From JAGTVG01 sp965365275 (GTDB taxonomy: Bacteria; Bacteroidota; Bacteroidia; Cytophagales; Cyclobacteriaceae), in NCBI GenBank assembly GCA_965365275.1, contig CBDUBA010000008.1, forward strand, positions 1 through 64,000: a stretch of 64,000 bases of DNA, written 5' to 3'. The translations under genes were made by a program, and so were the position numbers. The notes beneath the pieces were generated by a model. The model worked only from the letters and a program-made list of their open reading frames with translations, searched no databases and was not told the origin of the DNA. Positions 54,729-63,432 of the stretch are shown here, in pieces (position 1 is the first letter of the stretch; each line of letters opens with the position of its first letter).

Positions 54729-56540
54729 ATGAACAATACTTTTATGGACTCCAGGTCAGATTTTTTTGATTCAAGAATTAATATTTATAATTCGAGGTAT
54801 TCGAATTTAAATGCCAGGCTAAAATCGTTGTCTTTTTTGAGGGTTGTCACATTCATCACCTATATGGTAGTTCTTCTAATATCTGCAAATTATTCAAACC
54901 TGCCCGGGGTAATATTATCTACTCTTTTATTTATTCTGATCTTTGTTCTGCTGGTCAAAATGTTTAATAATACCCAGTTCAGGGCCAATCATAACAAATT
55001 TCTTTCCAGGATCAATTCCGAGGAACTGTTGAGGAATAGGGGGACTTTGGATGGATTTGATCCCGGGTTAGAGTTTGCCAACACAGAACACCCATACCAT
55101 AATGATCTGGATATTTTCGGTAAGAACTCCTTGTTCCAGTTGGTCAATCGGTGTACAACAACTTGGGGTCGAAAGACACTTGCAAAATGGCTATCCAATA
55201 AAGCCGATTATGAGGAAATATTAATGCGGCAGAAAGGCATAAGGGAACTAGCTGAAGATATTGATTGGCTTCAGGAATTTCAGGCTACAGGATTACATAA
55301 TGAAGACAAGTCCGATATCTCGAAATTTCAGGATTGGCTAAAATCAGGTCAGACAATATCCGGAAGTACATTTTTTAATATAGCCAGGTTTCTTGGCCCC
55401 ATAATAATGATCATAATTATTGGTCTGGTTATCTTTTCTGTGATCACCTATCATTGGATCTTTATGGGCATTATTTTAAATAGCCTGATTCTATTAAGTG
55501 TTCTTGACCGGGTCAGAAATATCCATGAGAACACTACAGAAGCAATTAAATCACTCAAAAGTCTGGAATCATTAATAATTCTGGTGGAAAAAAGTAATTT
55601 CAATTCATCCAGGCTTAGGGAGATACAATCTATATATCTTGAGAAAACACCGAAAGTATCCCATCGGATCAACTCCCTAAATCGGATACTTCAGAACCTC
55701 GATAACCGTTCCAACCAGATTTATCATTTGTTTAATATGCTATTCCTGCTCGATCTACATTATGCCATCCAAGCTGAACAATGGAAGATGCGGCAACCCG
55801 ATAATATAAAAACCTGGTTTGAGGCTATGGGTGAATTCGAAGGACTCGCAAGTTTTGCAGGATTGACCTTTGCCAACCCCGGGTATGTTTTCCCGGAAAT
55901 TTTGAAAGGAGAACATATCCTGTATGCAGAAAATATGGGACATCCTCTTATCCCAGCTAAAAACAGGATAGTTAATAATTTTTCTCTGGAGGGTTTGGGC
56001 AGTATTGGTATGATCACTGGCTCCAATATGGCTGGAAAAAGTACTTTCCTGCGTACCGTTGGTATCAACATGGTAATGGCCCATGCAGGAGGACCATTAT
56101 GTGCAGGGAAATTCAGCTTGACGATATCACAGGTTTTCAGCAGTATGAGGACGCAGGACAATCTTGAGGAAAACATATCTTCATTTTATGCTGAACTGAA
56201 CAGGATAAAACAACTCCTGGAGATCACCTCTCAAGATACTCCCGTCTTTTTTCTGCTGGATGAAATTTTGAAAGGTACCAATTCACACGACCGGCACCTG
56301 GGAGCGGTATCTTTGGTTCACCAGTTAATGGAGGAAAACACCTCAGGATTGATATCCACCCATGATATTGATCTGGCTAAAGAAGCCACGGAAGGGAGAA
56401 AAGTAAGCAATTTCAGCTTTAACAGTACAATTAAGGGGGATGAGATCAACTTTGATTATAAGCTAACACCTGGAATTTGTGAAAGTTTCAATGCCAGCAA
56501 GCTTATGAAAAAAATGGGTATAAGGATCTTAGAGAATTAG
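54729..56540 (+). CDS. membrane-anchored MutS-like ATPase
   Basis: A 603-residue MutS-family protein lacking the mismatch-recognition domain. Two N-terminal membrane helices (about 37-55 and 58-77) and another pair (about 218-238 and 243-260) bracket the region before the MutS lever/clamp part. The C-terminal ATPase is intact: Walker A GSNMAGKST at 431-439, then SSMRTQDNLEENISSF, FFLLDEILKGTNSHDR (Walker B) and LISTHDIDLA. It is related to the MutS-like proteins found in Bacteroidota, whose role is unknown; classical mismatch repair is unlikely without the mismatch domain. It lies 28 bp downstream of feoB. Confidence 0.85.
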   Translation: MNNTFMDSRSDFFDSRINIYNSRYSNLNARLKSLSFLRVVTFITYMVVLLISANYSNLPGVILSTLLFILIFVLLVKMFNNTQFRANHNKFLSRINSEELLRNRGTLDGFDPGLEFANTEHPYHNDLDIFGKNSLFQLVNRCTTTWGRKTLAKWLSNKADYEEILMRQKGIRELAEDIDWLQEFQATGLHNEDKSDISKFQDWLKSGQTISGSTFFNIARFLGPIIMIIIIGLVIFSVITYHWIFMGIILNSLILLSVLDRVRNIHENTTEAIKSLKSLESLIILVEKSNFNSSRLREIQSIYLEKTPKVSHRINSLNRILQNLDNRSNQIYHLFNMLFLLDLHYAIQAEQWKMRQPDNIKTWFEAMGEFEGLASFAGLTFANPGYVFPEILKGEHILYAENMGHPLIPAKNRIVNNFSLEGLGSIGMITGSNMAGKSTFLRTVGINMVMAHAGGPLCAGKFSLTISQVFSSMRTQDNLEENISSFYAELNRIKQLLEITSQDTPVFFLLDEILKGTNSHDRHLGAVSLVHQLMEENTSGLISTHDIDLAKEATEGRKVSNFSFNSTIKGDEINFDYKLTPGICESFNASKLMKKMGIRILEN

Positions 56541-56710
56541 AATTGAGAATGCTGCACTGAAAATCCGTATCCTGGGCTCATTCACCCTTATGAGCTATTT
56601 CAGAATTAATTACATCAAAAAGATTCTTTAGCAAATCAGGTTTGGTAAACCCAAAGGAGTTTAATACTTTTATGAGGTTTATATTCTCAGTATTTTTTAA
56701 ATCTTTTCTT

Positions 56711-58033
56711 ATGAAATCCAACCGACGCACATTTTTATCGAATACTTCCAAACTGGCGGTTGCCGGTGCCAGTGGAGTAGTCCCTGGATTATCCTTGGCC
56801 AAAAGCACAAATATTTCAGCGAATGATAAGATTATTGTAGGGCTGGTGGGTGCCAGGGGCATGGGTTTTGGAATATTAAACCATGCTTTGAACCAACCCG
56901 GGGTGGAATGTGGAGCCATCTGTGACATAGATGATGATGTACTTAACAGGAGGATCCTGGAAGTTGAGGAAATACAAGGGAAAAAACCTGAAAGATATAA
57001 GGATTTCAGGAAATTTATGGAGAACAAAGATCTTGATGCTGTCATTGTAGGCACACCAGACCATTGGCACTGTTTGATCACAGTCGCAGCATGTGAAGCG
57101 GGTAAAGACGTATATGTTGAAAAACCGATGGCCAATAGTATCGGTGAGTGCAATGTCATGGTGGAGGCAGCAAGAAAGTATAAGAGAATTGTTCAGGTCG
57201 GCCAGCAGCAGAGAAGCGGTAACAACTGGAAGGAAATAATGGAGCGTATCAAATCAGGAAAGATCGGGCAGTTGAGAAAAGTCCAGATATGGGCTAATTT
57301 TAATTATGGCGTTGGCCAGCCTGTTGTTCCTGACAGCCCTCCACCCGAAGGTGTCGATTTTGATATGTGGCTCGGTCCCGCTCCTGAACGAACTTTTAAT
57401 CCTTCCAGATTTCATGGTTCATGGCGTATGTTCTGGGATTATGGTGGCGGATTAATGACAGACTGGGGCGTACATCTTATTGACATGGCGCTCTGGGCAA
57501 AGGATGTCACAGACTTTCCCATTGCTACCGTTTCAACAGGAGGCAATTTCTCACACCCTGACTTTGCACATGAGACCTTCGACACCATGAGCGTAAGCTG
57601 GCAGATGAAAGATTATGCGATAAACTGGGAGCACACAGCAGGAACTCAGAACGGACCTTATGGGAGATTATATGGCCTGGCATTTATAGGAAACGATGCG
57701 ACGATCGTCGCAGATAGATCAGGGTATGAACTCTTCCCGGAGATGGAAGGTGGCGAGTATAAAGTTCCGGCCATTCCCAAGCAAGGGGGACGGGAAAATC
57801 ATGAAGCGCATGTACAGAATTTCCTGGAATGCATTAAAACCCGGGAAGAGCCCCGTTGTAATGTGGAAACTGGCAGATCGGTTGCAGCCTATGCCCATGC
57901 AGCGAATATTGCGCTCAGAACAAATACCAGATTAGATTGGGATCCGGATAAAGGTAATTTCGGAAACAATGAGAAAGCCAATGAACTTATCACTCCGGGC
58001 TATAGAAATCCATGGAAATTACCGAAGATATAG
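56711..58033 (+). CDS. Gfo/Idh/MocA family oxidoreductase, Tat-exported
   Basis: A 440-residue enzyme from the ATG at 56711; an upstream ATG (56642) would bury the signal. The N-terminus NRRTFLSN is a twin-arginine motif (Arg5-6) with a hydrophobic stretch, so it is folded in the cytoplasm and exported. The Rossmann motif VGARGMGFG is at 46-54, PDHWH at 116-120 and the family EKP at 137-139; the C-terminal sandwich includes the DWGVHLID block. It probably oxidises or reduces a sugar or inositol derivative with bound NAD(P). It heads a group with an exported TIM-barrel isomerase. Confidence 0.9.
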   Translation: MKSNRRTFLSNTSKLAVAGASGVVPGLSLAKSTNISANDKIIVGLVGARGMGFGILNHALNQPGVECGAICDIDDDVLNRRILEVEEIQGKKPERYKDFRKFMENKDLDAVIVGTPDHWHCLITVAACEAGKDVYVEKPMANSIGECNVMVEAARKYKRIVQVGQQQRSGNNWKEIMERIKSGKIGQLRKVQIWANFNYGVGQPVVPDSPPPEGVDFDMWLGPAPERTFNPSRFHGSWRMFWDYGGGLMTDWGVHLIDMALWAKDVTDFPIATVSTGGNFSHPDFAHETFDTMSVSWQMKDYAINWEHTAGTQNGPYGRLYGLAFIGNDATIVADRSGYELFPEMEGGEYKVPAIPKQGGRENHEAHVQNFLECIKTREEPRCNVETGRSVAAYAHAANIALRTNTRLDWDPDKGNFGNNEKANELITPGYRNPWKLPKI

Positions 58034-58154
58034 ATCAATAAGGTAAAATAAAATCTTTGGAAACCATTTTAAAAACCAATAAGAATACGCAGGGATCAAG
58101 CCAGTCAATAAAAATACATAGAGCATCAGGAAACAAAACTAATATATTGTAGCA

Positions 58155-59018
58155 ATGGATCAAAAGAGAAGAGATTTCATAAAAAAATCAGCCCTGGGAA
58201 GTGCTGTAATCGCTTTTGGAAGCAGCTCCATATTTTCGTGCAAACCTACCGGGCAGATCAAGGAATTGGGATTGATAATGGGTGTTTTAAGAAATGAACT
58301 CAATTTGGATTTTAATGGAACCTTGAAGAAAGTAGCTGAAATCGGATACAAATACCTGGAAATCGGGAATAATCCCAGAGGCTCACGGGAAGAATTCAAG
58401 GAGTTTTTAAAGGAGTTAGATCTCATACCAGTTGCTGGTGGCACTTCAATTGCCGAGATGATGGAGGAGGAGAAACTCAGGAAACTTTGTGAAGATGCAA
58501 TATTCATGGGTAAAAAATATATGGTTTGTTATTGGCCCTGGCTGGATGGCGGCCCCGGGAAAAACCTTGACGACTTTCTGAGGGCTACTGAAAGAATAAA
58601 CAGGGCAGGTAAGATATGTAAGGAGATGGGCATTAATTTTGCATTTCACAACCACGATCAGGAATTTGTTCCGGTAGAAGGATACCAATGGGCCTATGAA
58701 GTCATTCTTGAAAACACCGATCCGTCAATAGTAGATATGGAACTTGACCTTTACTGGTCGGTTAAAGGGGGAGGAGATCCTGTTGCACTGTTTAAAAAAT
58801 ATCCTGGCCGGTTCAAGATATTTCATGTAAAAGATATGGACAATACACCTGATAAGTTGTATACCTGTCCAGGATATGGAATAATAGATTTTGCCGAGAT
58901 CTTTGCAAAAAGTGAAAAGGCAGGTGTAGAATATTATATCGTTGAGATCGACAGGCATCCCAAACCTTTTCAATGTGTGCAGGACAGCTATAATTATCTA
59001 ATGAATCTAAGATTTTAA
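58155..59018 (+). CDS. sugar phosphate isomerase/epimerase-like TIM-barrel protein, exported
   Basis: A 287-residue AP-endonuclease-2-type TIM barrel. The N-terminus KRRDFIKK is a Tat motif (Arg5-6), and IFSC with Cys29 resembles a lipobox, so it is likely a Tat-exported lipoprotein. The core contains GYKYLEIGNNPRG, FHNHDQEF with metal-binding His/Glu residues, VDMELDLYWSVKGG, FHVKDMD and YYIVEIDRH. Such proteins isomerise or epimerise sugars or act in inositol pathways. It follows the Gfo/Idh gene by 121 bp, and such pairs are common in carbohydrate clusters. Specificity is unknown. Confidence 0.88.
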   Translation: MDQKRRDFIKKSALGSAVIAFGSSSIFSCKPTGQIKELGLIMGVLRNELNLDFNGTLKKVAEIGYKYLEIGNNPRGSREEFKEFLKELDLIPVAGGTSIAEMMEEEKLRKLCEDAIFMGKKYMVCYWPWLDGGPGKNLDDFLRATERINRAGKICKEMGINFAFHNHDQEFVPVEGYQWAYEVILENTDPSIVDMELDLYWSVKGGGDPVALFKKYPGRFKIFHVKDMDNTPDKLYTCPGYGIIDFAEIFAKSEKAGVEYYIVEIDRHPKPFQCVQDSYNYLMNLRF

Positions 59019-59054
59019 ATATTGATCTTTTTTAAAGTATAATAGGATGTTGAT

Positions 59055-59981
59055 ATGTTGATTAAAATCGGGGTAGTTCAGGCAACACCTTCTCTATTTG
59101 ATGTGGATACTACCCTTAAAACAGTGAAAAAATGGATAGAAGAAGCATCCCGCGAAAAATGCCAACTTATACTTTTCCCTGAAGCTTTTATCCCGGGTTA
59201 TCCCAGGGGAATGGATTTTGGCACTGTAGTAGGCAAAAGGACTGACCAAGGAAAGAAACAATGGCAGAATTACTGGGAGAACAGCATTGAGGTACCGGGA
59301 AAATTTACGGACAAGCTCGGGGAAATGGCCCGGAAACATCAAATGTATCTCGCTATTGGTGTTAGTGAACGGGATAAAACCAGTAAAACCCTGTATTGCA
59401 CCCTGTTATATTTCAGCCCAAACGGTAAGCTTTTGGGAAAACACCGGAAAATAAAACCTACCGGTTCTGAAAGGATCATCTGGGGAGAGGGAGACGGATC
59501 GACACTTGTCACTGTAAATTCAAGAATTGGCAAAATTGGCGGGTTGATCTGCTGGGAGAACTATATGCCCCTGGCCAGGATGGCCATGTATCGTAAGGGC
59601 ATTGAGATATACCTCGCCCCAACGGCGGATAACCGGGAATCCTGGCTTACGGCTCTAAAACATATAGCCGTGGAAGGGAGATGTTATGTTCTTGGAGCCA
59701 ATCAATATGTTCGTAAAGACCACTACCCCGCTTCCCTTCAAGCTGAAATAATGGATGAGGAAGAAGTAATGAGTCCCGGGGGTAGTGTAATTATATCACC
59801 GAATGGAGAGGTACTTGCCGGCCCGTTATTAAATGGGGAAGGCCTCGTGACAGCAGACTATGATCCCGGACTAATTATAAGAAATAGAATGGACTTTGAC
59901 GTGATCGGACATTACGCAAGGGATGATATTTTTTCGCTCGAAATCCGGGATATTCCGGATATTATAGAGGATACAACATAA
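59055..59981 (+). CDS. nitrilase (carbon-nitrogen hydrolase, branch 1 type)
   Basis: A 308-residue cytoplasmic enzyme with the Glu-Lys-Cys triad: Glu43 (FPEAFIPGYP), Lys132 (HRKIKPT) and Cys166 (ICWENYMPLAR). The CWENYMPLAR context and WGEGDGST block are those of true nitrilases, which turn nitriles into acids and ammonia, more than amidase branches. A VVGKRTDQGK stretch at about 58-67 also fits nitrilases. It has no signal peptide, unlike its neighbours. It begins 36 bp after the isomerase gene, so it is probably co-transcribed, and is followed by a hairpin-T terminator. The natural nitrile is unknown. Confidence 0.92.
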   Translation: MLIKIGVVQATPSLFDVDTTLKTVKKWIEEASREKCQLILFPEAFIPGYPRGMDFGTVVGKRTDQGKKQWQNYWENSIEVPGKFTDKLGEMARKHQMYLAIGVSERDKTSKTLYCTLLYFSPNGKLLGKHRKIKPTGSERIIWGEGDGSTLVTVNSRIGKIGGLICWENYMPLARMAMYRKGIEIYLAPTADNRESWLTALKHIAVEGRCYVLGANQYVRKDHYPASLQAEIMDEEEVMSPGGSVIISPNGEVLAGPLLNGEGLVTADYDPGLIIRNRMDFDVIGHYARDDIFSLEIRDIPDIIEDTT

Positions 59982-60016
59982 TTTCAGCATATTTATCTGC
60001 GTTGAATTGTTGTATC

Positions 60017-60051
60017 ACAGATTAAAATCTGTATTATTTTTTATTTTTTTT
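60017..60051 (+). terminator. candidate intrinsic terminator after the nitrilase gene
   Basis: ACAGATT (60017-60023), AA, AATCTGT (60026-60032): an inverted repeat that folds into a 6-bp hairpin with a 4-base loop, followed by an A/T stretch with runs of six and eight Ts. It lies 36 bases after the nitrilase stop. The stem is short and AT-rich, so efficiency may be modest. Confidence 0.5.
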
Positions 60052-60080
60052 ATACATAACCAGCAAATTATTTTTACACT

Positions 60081-60797
60081 ATGAGGAAATTATATGTTTT
60101 AGTTCTAGCAGCTTTGATGATCATCGGCTGTACCACAGATGACCCGGACGTGACATCTTTTTCATATCCGAAAATGAAAGAAGCTACTCAGGGAGATATG
60201 TACGGAAATATAATGATCGTATGGGACCTTGTTGAGGGTGCTGATGCGTATCGGATTTATCGTAAACACCCTGATTTGCCGGATCAGTGGGATGAAATTT
60301 CCGAGATTTCATACCATCTTGATTTTGATAACGGGTATAATCTTACTGACCGCAAGATCGTACCGGGGGCTACCTATCAATATCGCCTGTCAAGTGTTTC
60401 CGATGAGCATGGCGAAAGTGAAATATCCCCGGTTTTTGAAGCATTTTCAGCATACCCTCCTGATAAACCGGTAATATCCAGTATAACTGTAGGACAGGAT
60501 TGTATACAGCTGACATGGCTGGATGACAACCCAAAACTTAAAAATGAATATTGGCCCAGGGATTATAACGTCTACATTGCCGAGATGAGTAAGCCTGATG
60601 AATTTGAAATGATAGGCACTACTGAAGAAAAAGAATTCTGTATCGATCAATTAACAGCTGGTAAGAATTACCTGGTTAAAATAAGGATCGATGCCATGTA
60701 TGAGATAGCTGATAAACTCCCTGACACAAATGCTACACTTCTATCTGCTACATTTGCCCGGGTATACAGCGAGGTGGATACGATATTTCAGCAGTAG
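60081..60797 (+). CDS. lipoprotein with fibronectin type III-like domains
   Basis: A 238-residue lipoprotein. The signal peptide MRKLYVLVLAALMIIGC ends at Cys17, and the acidic residues after Cys (TTDDPD) suit surface export of lipoproteins in Bacteroidota. Two Fn3-like beta sandwiches follow: about 38-125 (MIVWDLVEGADAYRIYRK, YQYRLSSVSD) and about 128-225 (IQLTWLDDNP, YNVYIAEMS, YLVKIRIDA). No catalytic residues are evident, so binding or scaffolding is likely. It follows a terminator and precedes an opposite-strand metallophosphoesterase gene, and may be its own unit. Confidence 0.85.
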   Translation: MRKLYVLVLAALMIIGCTTDDPDVTSFSYPKMKEATQGDMYGNIMIVWDLVEGADAYRIYRKHPDLPDQWDEISEISYHLDFDNGYNLTDRKIVPGATYQYRLSSVSDEHGESEISPVFEAFSAYPPDKPVISSITVGQDCIQLTWLDDNPKLKNEYWPRDYNVYIAEMSKPDEFEMIGTTEEKEFCIDQLTAGKNYLVKIRIDAMYEIADKLPDTNATLLSATFARVYSEVDTIFQQ

Positions 60798-60966
60798 CAA
60801 ATATTAGTATTTATCTTACATAGAATTTCTTAATGAAAATTAATGCAATGGTGTCACAATATTTTCAGGTTTATCCATCTTCTGTTTTGAACAATAAAAT
60901 GAAACGTACCAAGTAAGAATATCAAGACTGTTTGTAGTTTTATTTTCCCCATATTTCTAAGATAAT

Positions 60967-63204
60967 TTAATAAGGGTATACCTCGTCCTGTGCTACATAT
61001 TGATGTTCCCCGGCTACATGGTTTGTGGGTCTGTTCCAGATCTTTTCCTGAGGTAAAAACCCGATGACCTTTCCATTCAATATACTGGGATCAGTATTCT
61101 CCATCCCTTTACGGGATACCTTTATATCAGCAAAATACATACCGGCTTCCTGTTTGAATCCCTTGTTGATCGTCCATACCCCAAAACTTAATACCAGTCT
61201 GTCCAATTGCAATCCTGAAAAGTCTCTCTCCTTCTTCAACCGGTCAAAATCATATTTTAGGTATATACTTACCCGGTTCCAATCTTCCGAGCCGTCATAA
61301 ATATCGAAAAAGGAATAACCGGTAAATGCCGAATAATTGTAACTGCCGCCAATCGAACGGTGTATTTTGCCAATGGCATATATCTGATTTAACATCAGAT
61401 GATTCTGATGGTATCCCTCAACCCACAGAAATCCACCATTCCAGCTATCCGGATTAAAACGTTTTTCATCGACCCTGTAATTAAACTCAATGCAAGGAAT
61501 TTCCTGCTCCCTGACCCCAATCACCTGGGTAAGCTGGTTCAGGGTCTGGGGCAACCTGTCCTGCCCCGGTTTATCATAATTCCGTCGACGATTGAACATA
61601 TATAACGCATTCCCCTGCCTTCCGGGGGCCTTACGCACTTCGCATATATTCGAAGGATCTGTTTCTTCAGTATACACATATTTTCGCATCCAGCCGGAAA
61701 GTCCTGTATCAAAATTTCCATTGATAAGTGATTCCGATGGCTCTATTTCCCATTTATGATTAAACCATAAAGGGTCATTTTTAGCTTCATAATTTTTGAA
61801 AGAACCAGGATATTTAAATATCTCCTGTGTTACTGTTTTAAAACGTACCTCCGCTTTATCCTTGGAAACATCCACAATGCATATTCCTTGTCCTGGTCCG
61901 CCATAAAGGTCTTCCTCCCCGAAAGCCCTTGGCCTGTACCCTGCTGGCGGAAGGTTAATAAAGTTGATGGACTGATACGTGACAGCTGTATTAAGGGATG
62001 ATTTGATTGGGATATGGACATGTCCGCTGAAAACATACCGTACGTTCCCATGTTTTGATAGAATATCAAACATGAGACGGTTGATGTGTATCGCATTGAC
62101 ATAACTCACTAGTGGATTGATGCCAATTGGATGCATGGGGACATGCTGGAGGAAAAATATAGGTCTGGTTTTATTCATTTCCAGATCGCGCTCCAGCCAG
62201 TCGAAATAATGCGGGTGTGTCTCCCAGAAATTCCTCCTCAATGGATCGGGCCAGACTATAAAATGCCATTGCCCCAGGTCAAAACTGTAAGCCAGTTTTT
62301 CCAGGCCGTTAATATTTTTCTGTGCAGCAAAGTAATTTTCAAAAGCCTTCATGTTGTAACCCGGTGTAAACTCTGACCTGTAACGGGTTTCATGGTTGCC
62401 GATCTCAAGCAAAATTGGATTCTCAAGCTTATCATAAAACCTGATCATTCGATCGAAGTTTTCTTTTTCGCCCTGGTGGTCGGTAAAATCTCCTAGAATC
62501 AGAGTGAAAACAGATTTGGGAGAAAGTGTATTGGCTGTAGAAATACTTTCTTCTATAAAAGCATTATGGATCTTTATCCTGGTTTTGCTCCCGTTCCCTT
62601 CATACTCCGGATCCCCTCCCTGGGGATCAGCCATGATAACAAATCTGAAATCATCTTCAACAGAAGGAATGCCTAGTTTCTCAGGATTAATTACCCCGAT
62701 TTCATTATGAAACATCAGGTTTGCCCGTACGATACATGTCTCATGATCCTCCTCGAATTGGTTAGTAGCCATTAACTCCCCTAGGCTAAGGGAAGTGGTT
62801 TTTCTATTCGTTTTAATGATCAGCTCAGAAGATTCGGACACACGGTCCATCCATACTGAGATAATGTGTTTATCACCTTTTACAGCTGAAAAATCAAATT
62901 TATACTTTTCAACATCGATGATATTCAGACCCATGTTAAAATATGCCCTGCATCGAACAAAATCTGATTTCTTTGCCCTGAGAAATCCTTTGATCCGTTC
63001 CTCCAGGTTTTCAGAGTTTCCTGCGAACTCAATTCGAATTACAATATATCCTTCATCATTTCGTGCATCATTGAGGTTTCCGGGTTCAGGATATGTATAT
63101 TCCAACTCCGAATTTTGTACATTTCGGGATCGAAAAAGTCCGGGTGTTAAAATAGAGCTGGAGATTCCCTGCCCAAATTTTTTTACAAAAAGTCGCCGCC
63201 TCAT
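60967..63204 (-). CDS. calcineurin-like metallophosphoesterase with C-terminal sandwich domain
   Basis: A 745-residue protein, probably exported through an N-terminal basic signal (MRRRLFVKKFGQ) with a twin-arginine look. After a beta-rich region (50-175) comes the metallophosphatase domain: FVIMADPQGG with Asp193 and Gln195 in place of the common DxH, ILGDFTDH (GD at 238-239), GNHE at 269-272, QHVPMHP, and GHVHIP. The C-terminal 260 residues (from SLINGNFDTGLSGWM) form a jelly-roll-like, carbohydrate-binding-like domain. The substrate is unknown; phosphodiesters or phosphomonoesters of glycan or lipid origin are possible. It is transcribed toward the Fn3 lipoprotein gene and diverges from the GH9 gene. 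Confidence 0.87.
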   Translation of the reverse strand: MRRRLFVKKFGQGISSSILTPGLFRSRNVQNSELEYTYPEPGNLNDARNDEGYIVIRIEFAGNSENLEERIKGFLRAKKSDFVRCRAYFNMGLNIIDVEKYKFDFSAVKGDKHIISVWMDRVSESSELIIKTNRKTTSLSLGELMATNQFEEDHETCIVRANLMFHNEIGVINPEKLGIPSVEDDFRFVIMADPQGGDPEYEGNGSKTRIKIHNAFIEESISTANTLSPKSVFTLILGDFTDHQGEKENFDRMIRFYDKLENPILLEIGNHETRYRSEFTPGYNMKAFENYFAAQKNINGLEKLAYSFDLGQWHFIVWPDPLRRNFWETHPHYFDWLERDLEMNKTRPIFFLQHVPMHPIGINPLVSYVNAIHINRLMFDILSKHGNVRYVFSGHVHIPIKSSLNTAVTYQSINFINLPPAGYRPRAFGEEDLYGGPGQGICIVDVSKDKAEVRFKTVTQEIFKYPGSFKNYEAKNDPLWFNHKWEIEPSESLINGNFDTGLSGWMRKYVYTEETDPSNICEVRKAPGRQGNALYMFNRRRNYDKPGQDRLPQTLNQLTQVIGVREQEIPCIEFNYRVDEKRFNPDSWNGGFLWVEGYHQNHLMLNQIYAIGKIHRSIGGSYNYSAFTGYSFFDIYDGSEDWNRVSIYLKYDFDRLKKERDFSGLQLDRLVLSFGVWTINKGFKQEAGMYFADIKVSRKGMENTDPSILNGKVIGFLPQEKIWNRPTNHVAGEHQYVAQDEVYPY

Positions 63205-63395
63205 CTAAAAATATTTATAATGTCCGATATTAAATTAAATAAAATTCCAGTATAATCAGAACAGGGATAACATTAACAGTTGGAATAGTCTTCAGGTTTA
63301 TTCTGAACCAAAGAGTTATTTAAGTGACTAAATTGACCTGTAGATTTATAATTATATGTTTCAATAATCCATTTTCAGAGCCAATTAAGTAAATT

Positions 63396-63403
63396 TAGCT
63401 TTG
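63396..63403 (+). promoter_or_regulatory. candidate −7 element before the GH9 gene
   Basis: TAGCTTTG matches TAnnTTTG and lies 29 bases upstream of the ATG at 63433. A TTTTC run at about 63372 falls near the −33 position but is not a TTG. Confidence 0.45.
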
Positions 63404-63432
63404 TATTATTTTTTACATAAAGCAGAATCAAA

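Noticed and set aside
56578..57159. 193-codon minus-strand frame over the Gfo/Idh gene
   Set aside because: Ser/Pro/Leu-rich antisense shadow of a well-supported oxidoreductase.
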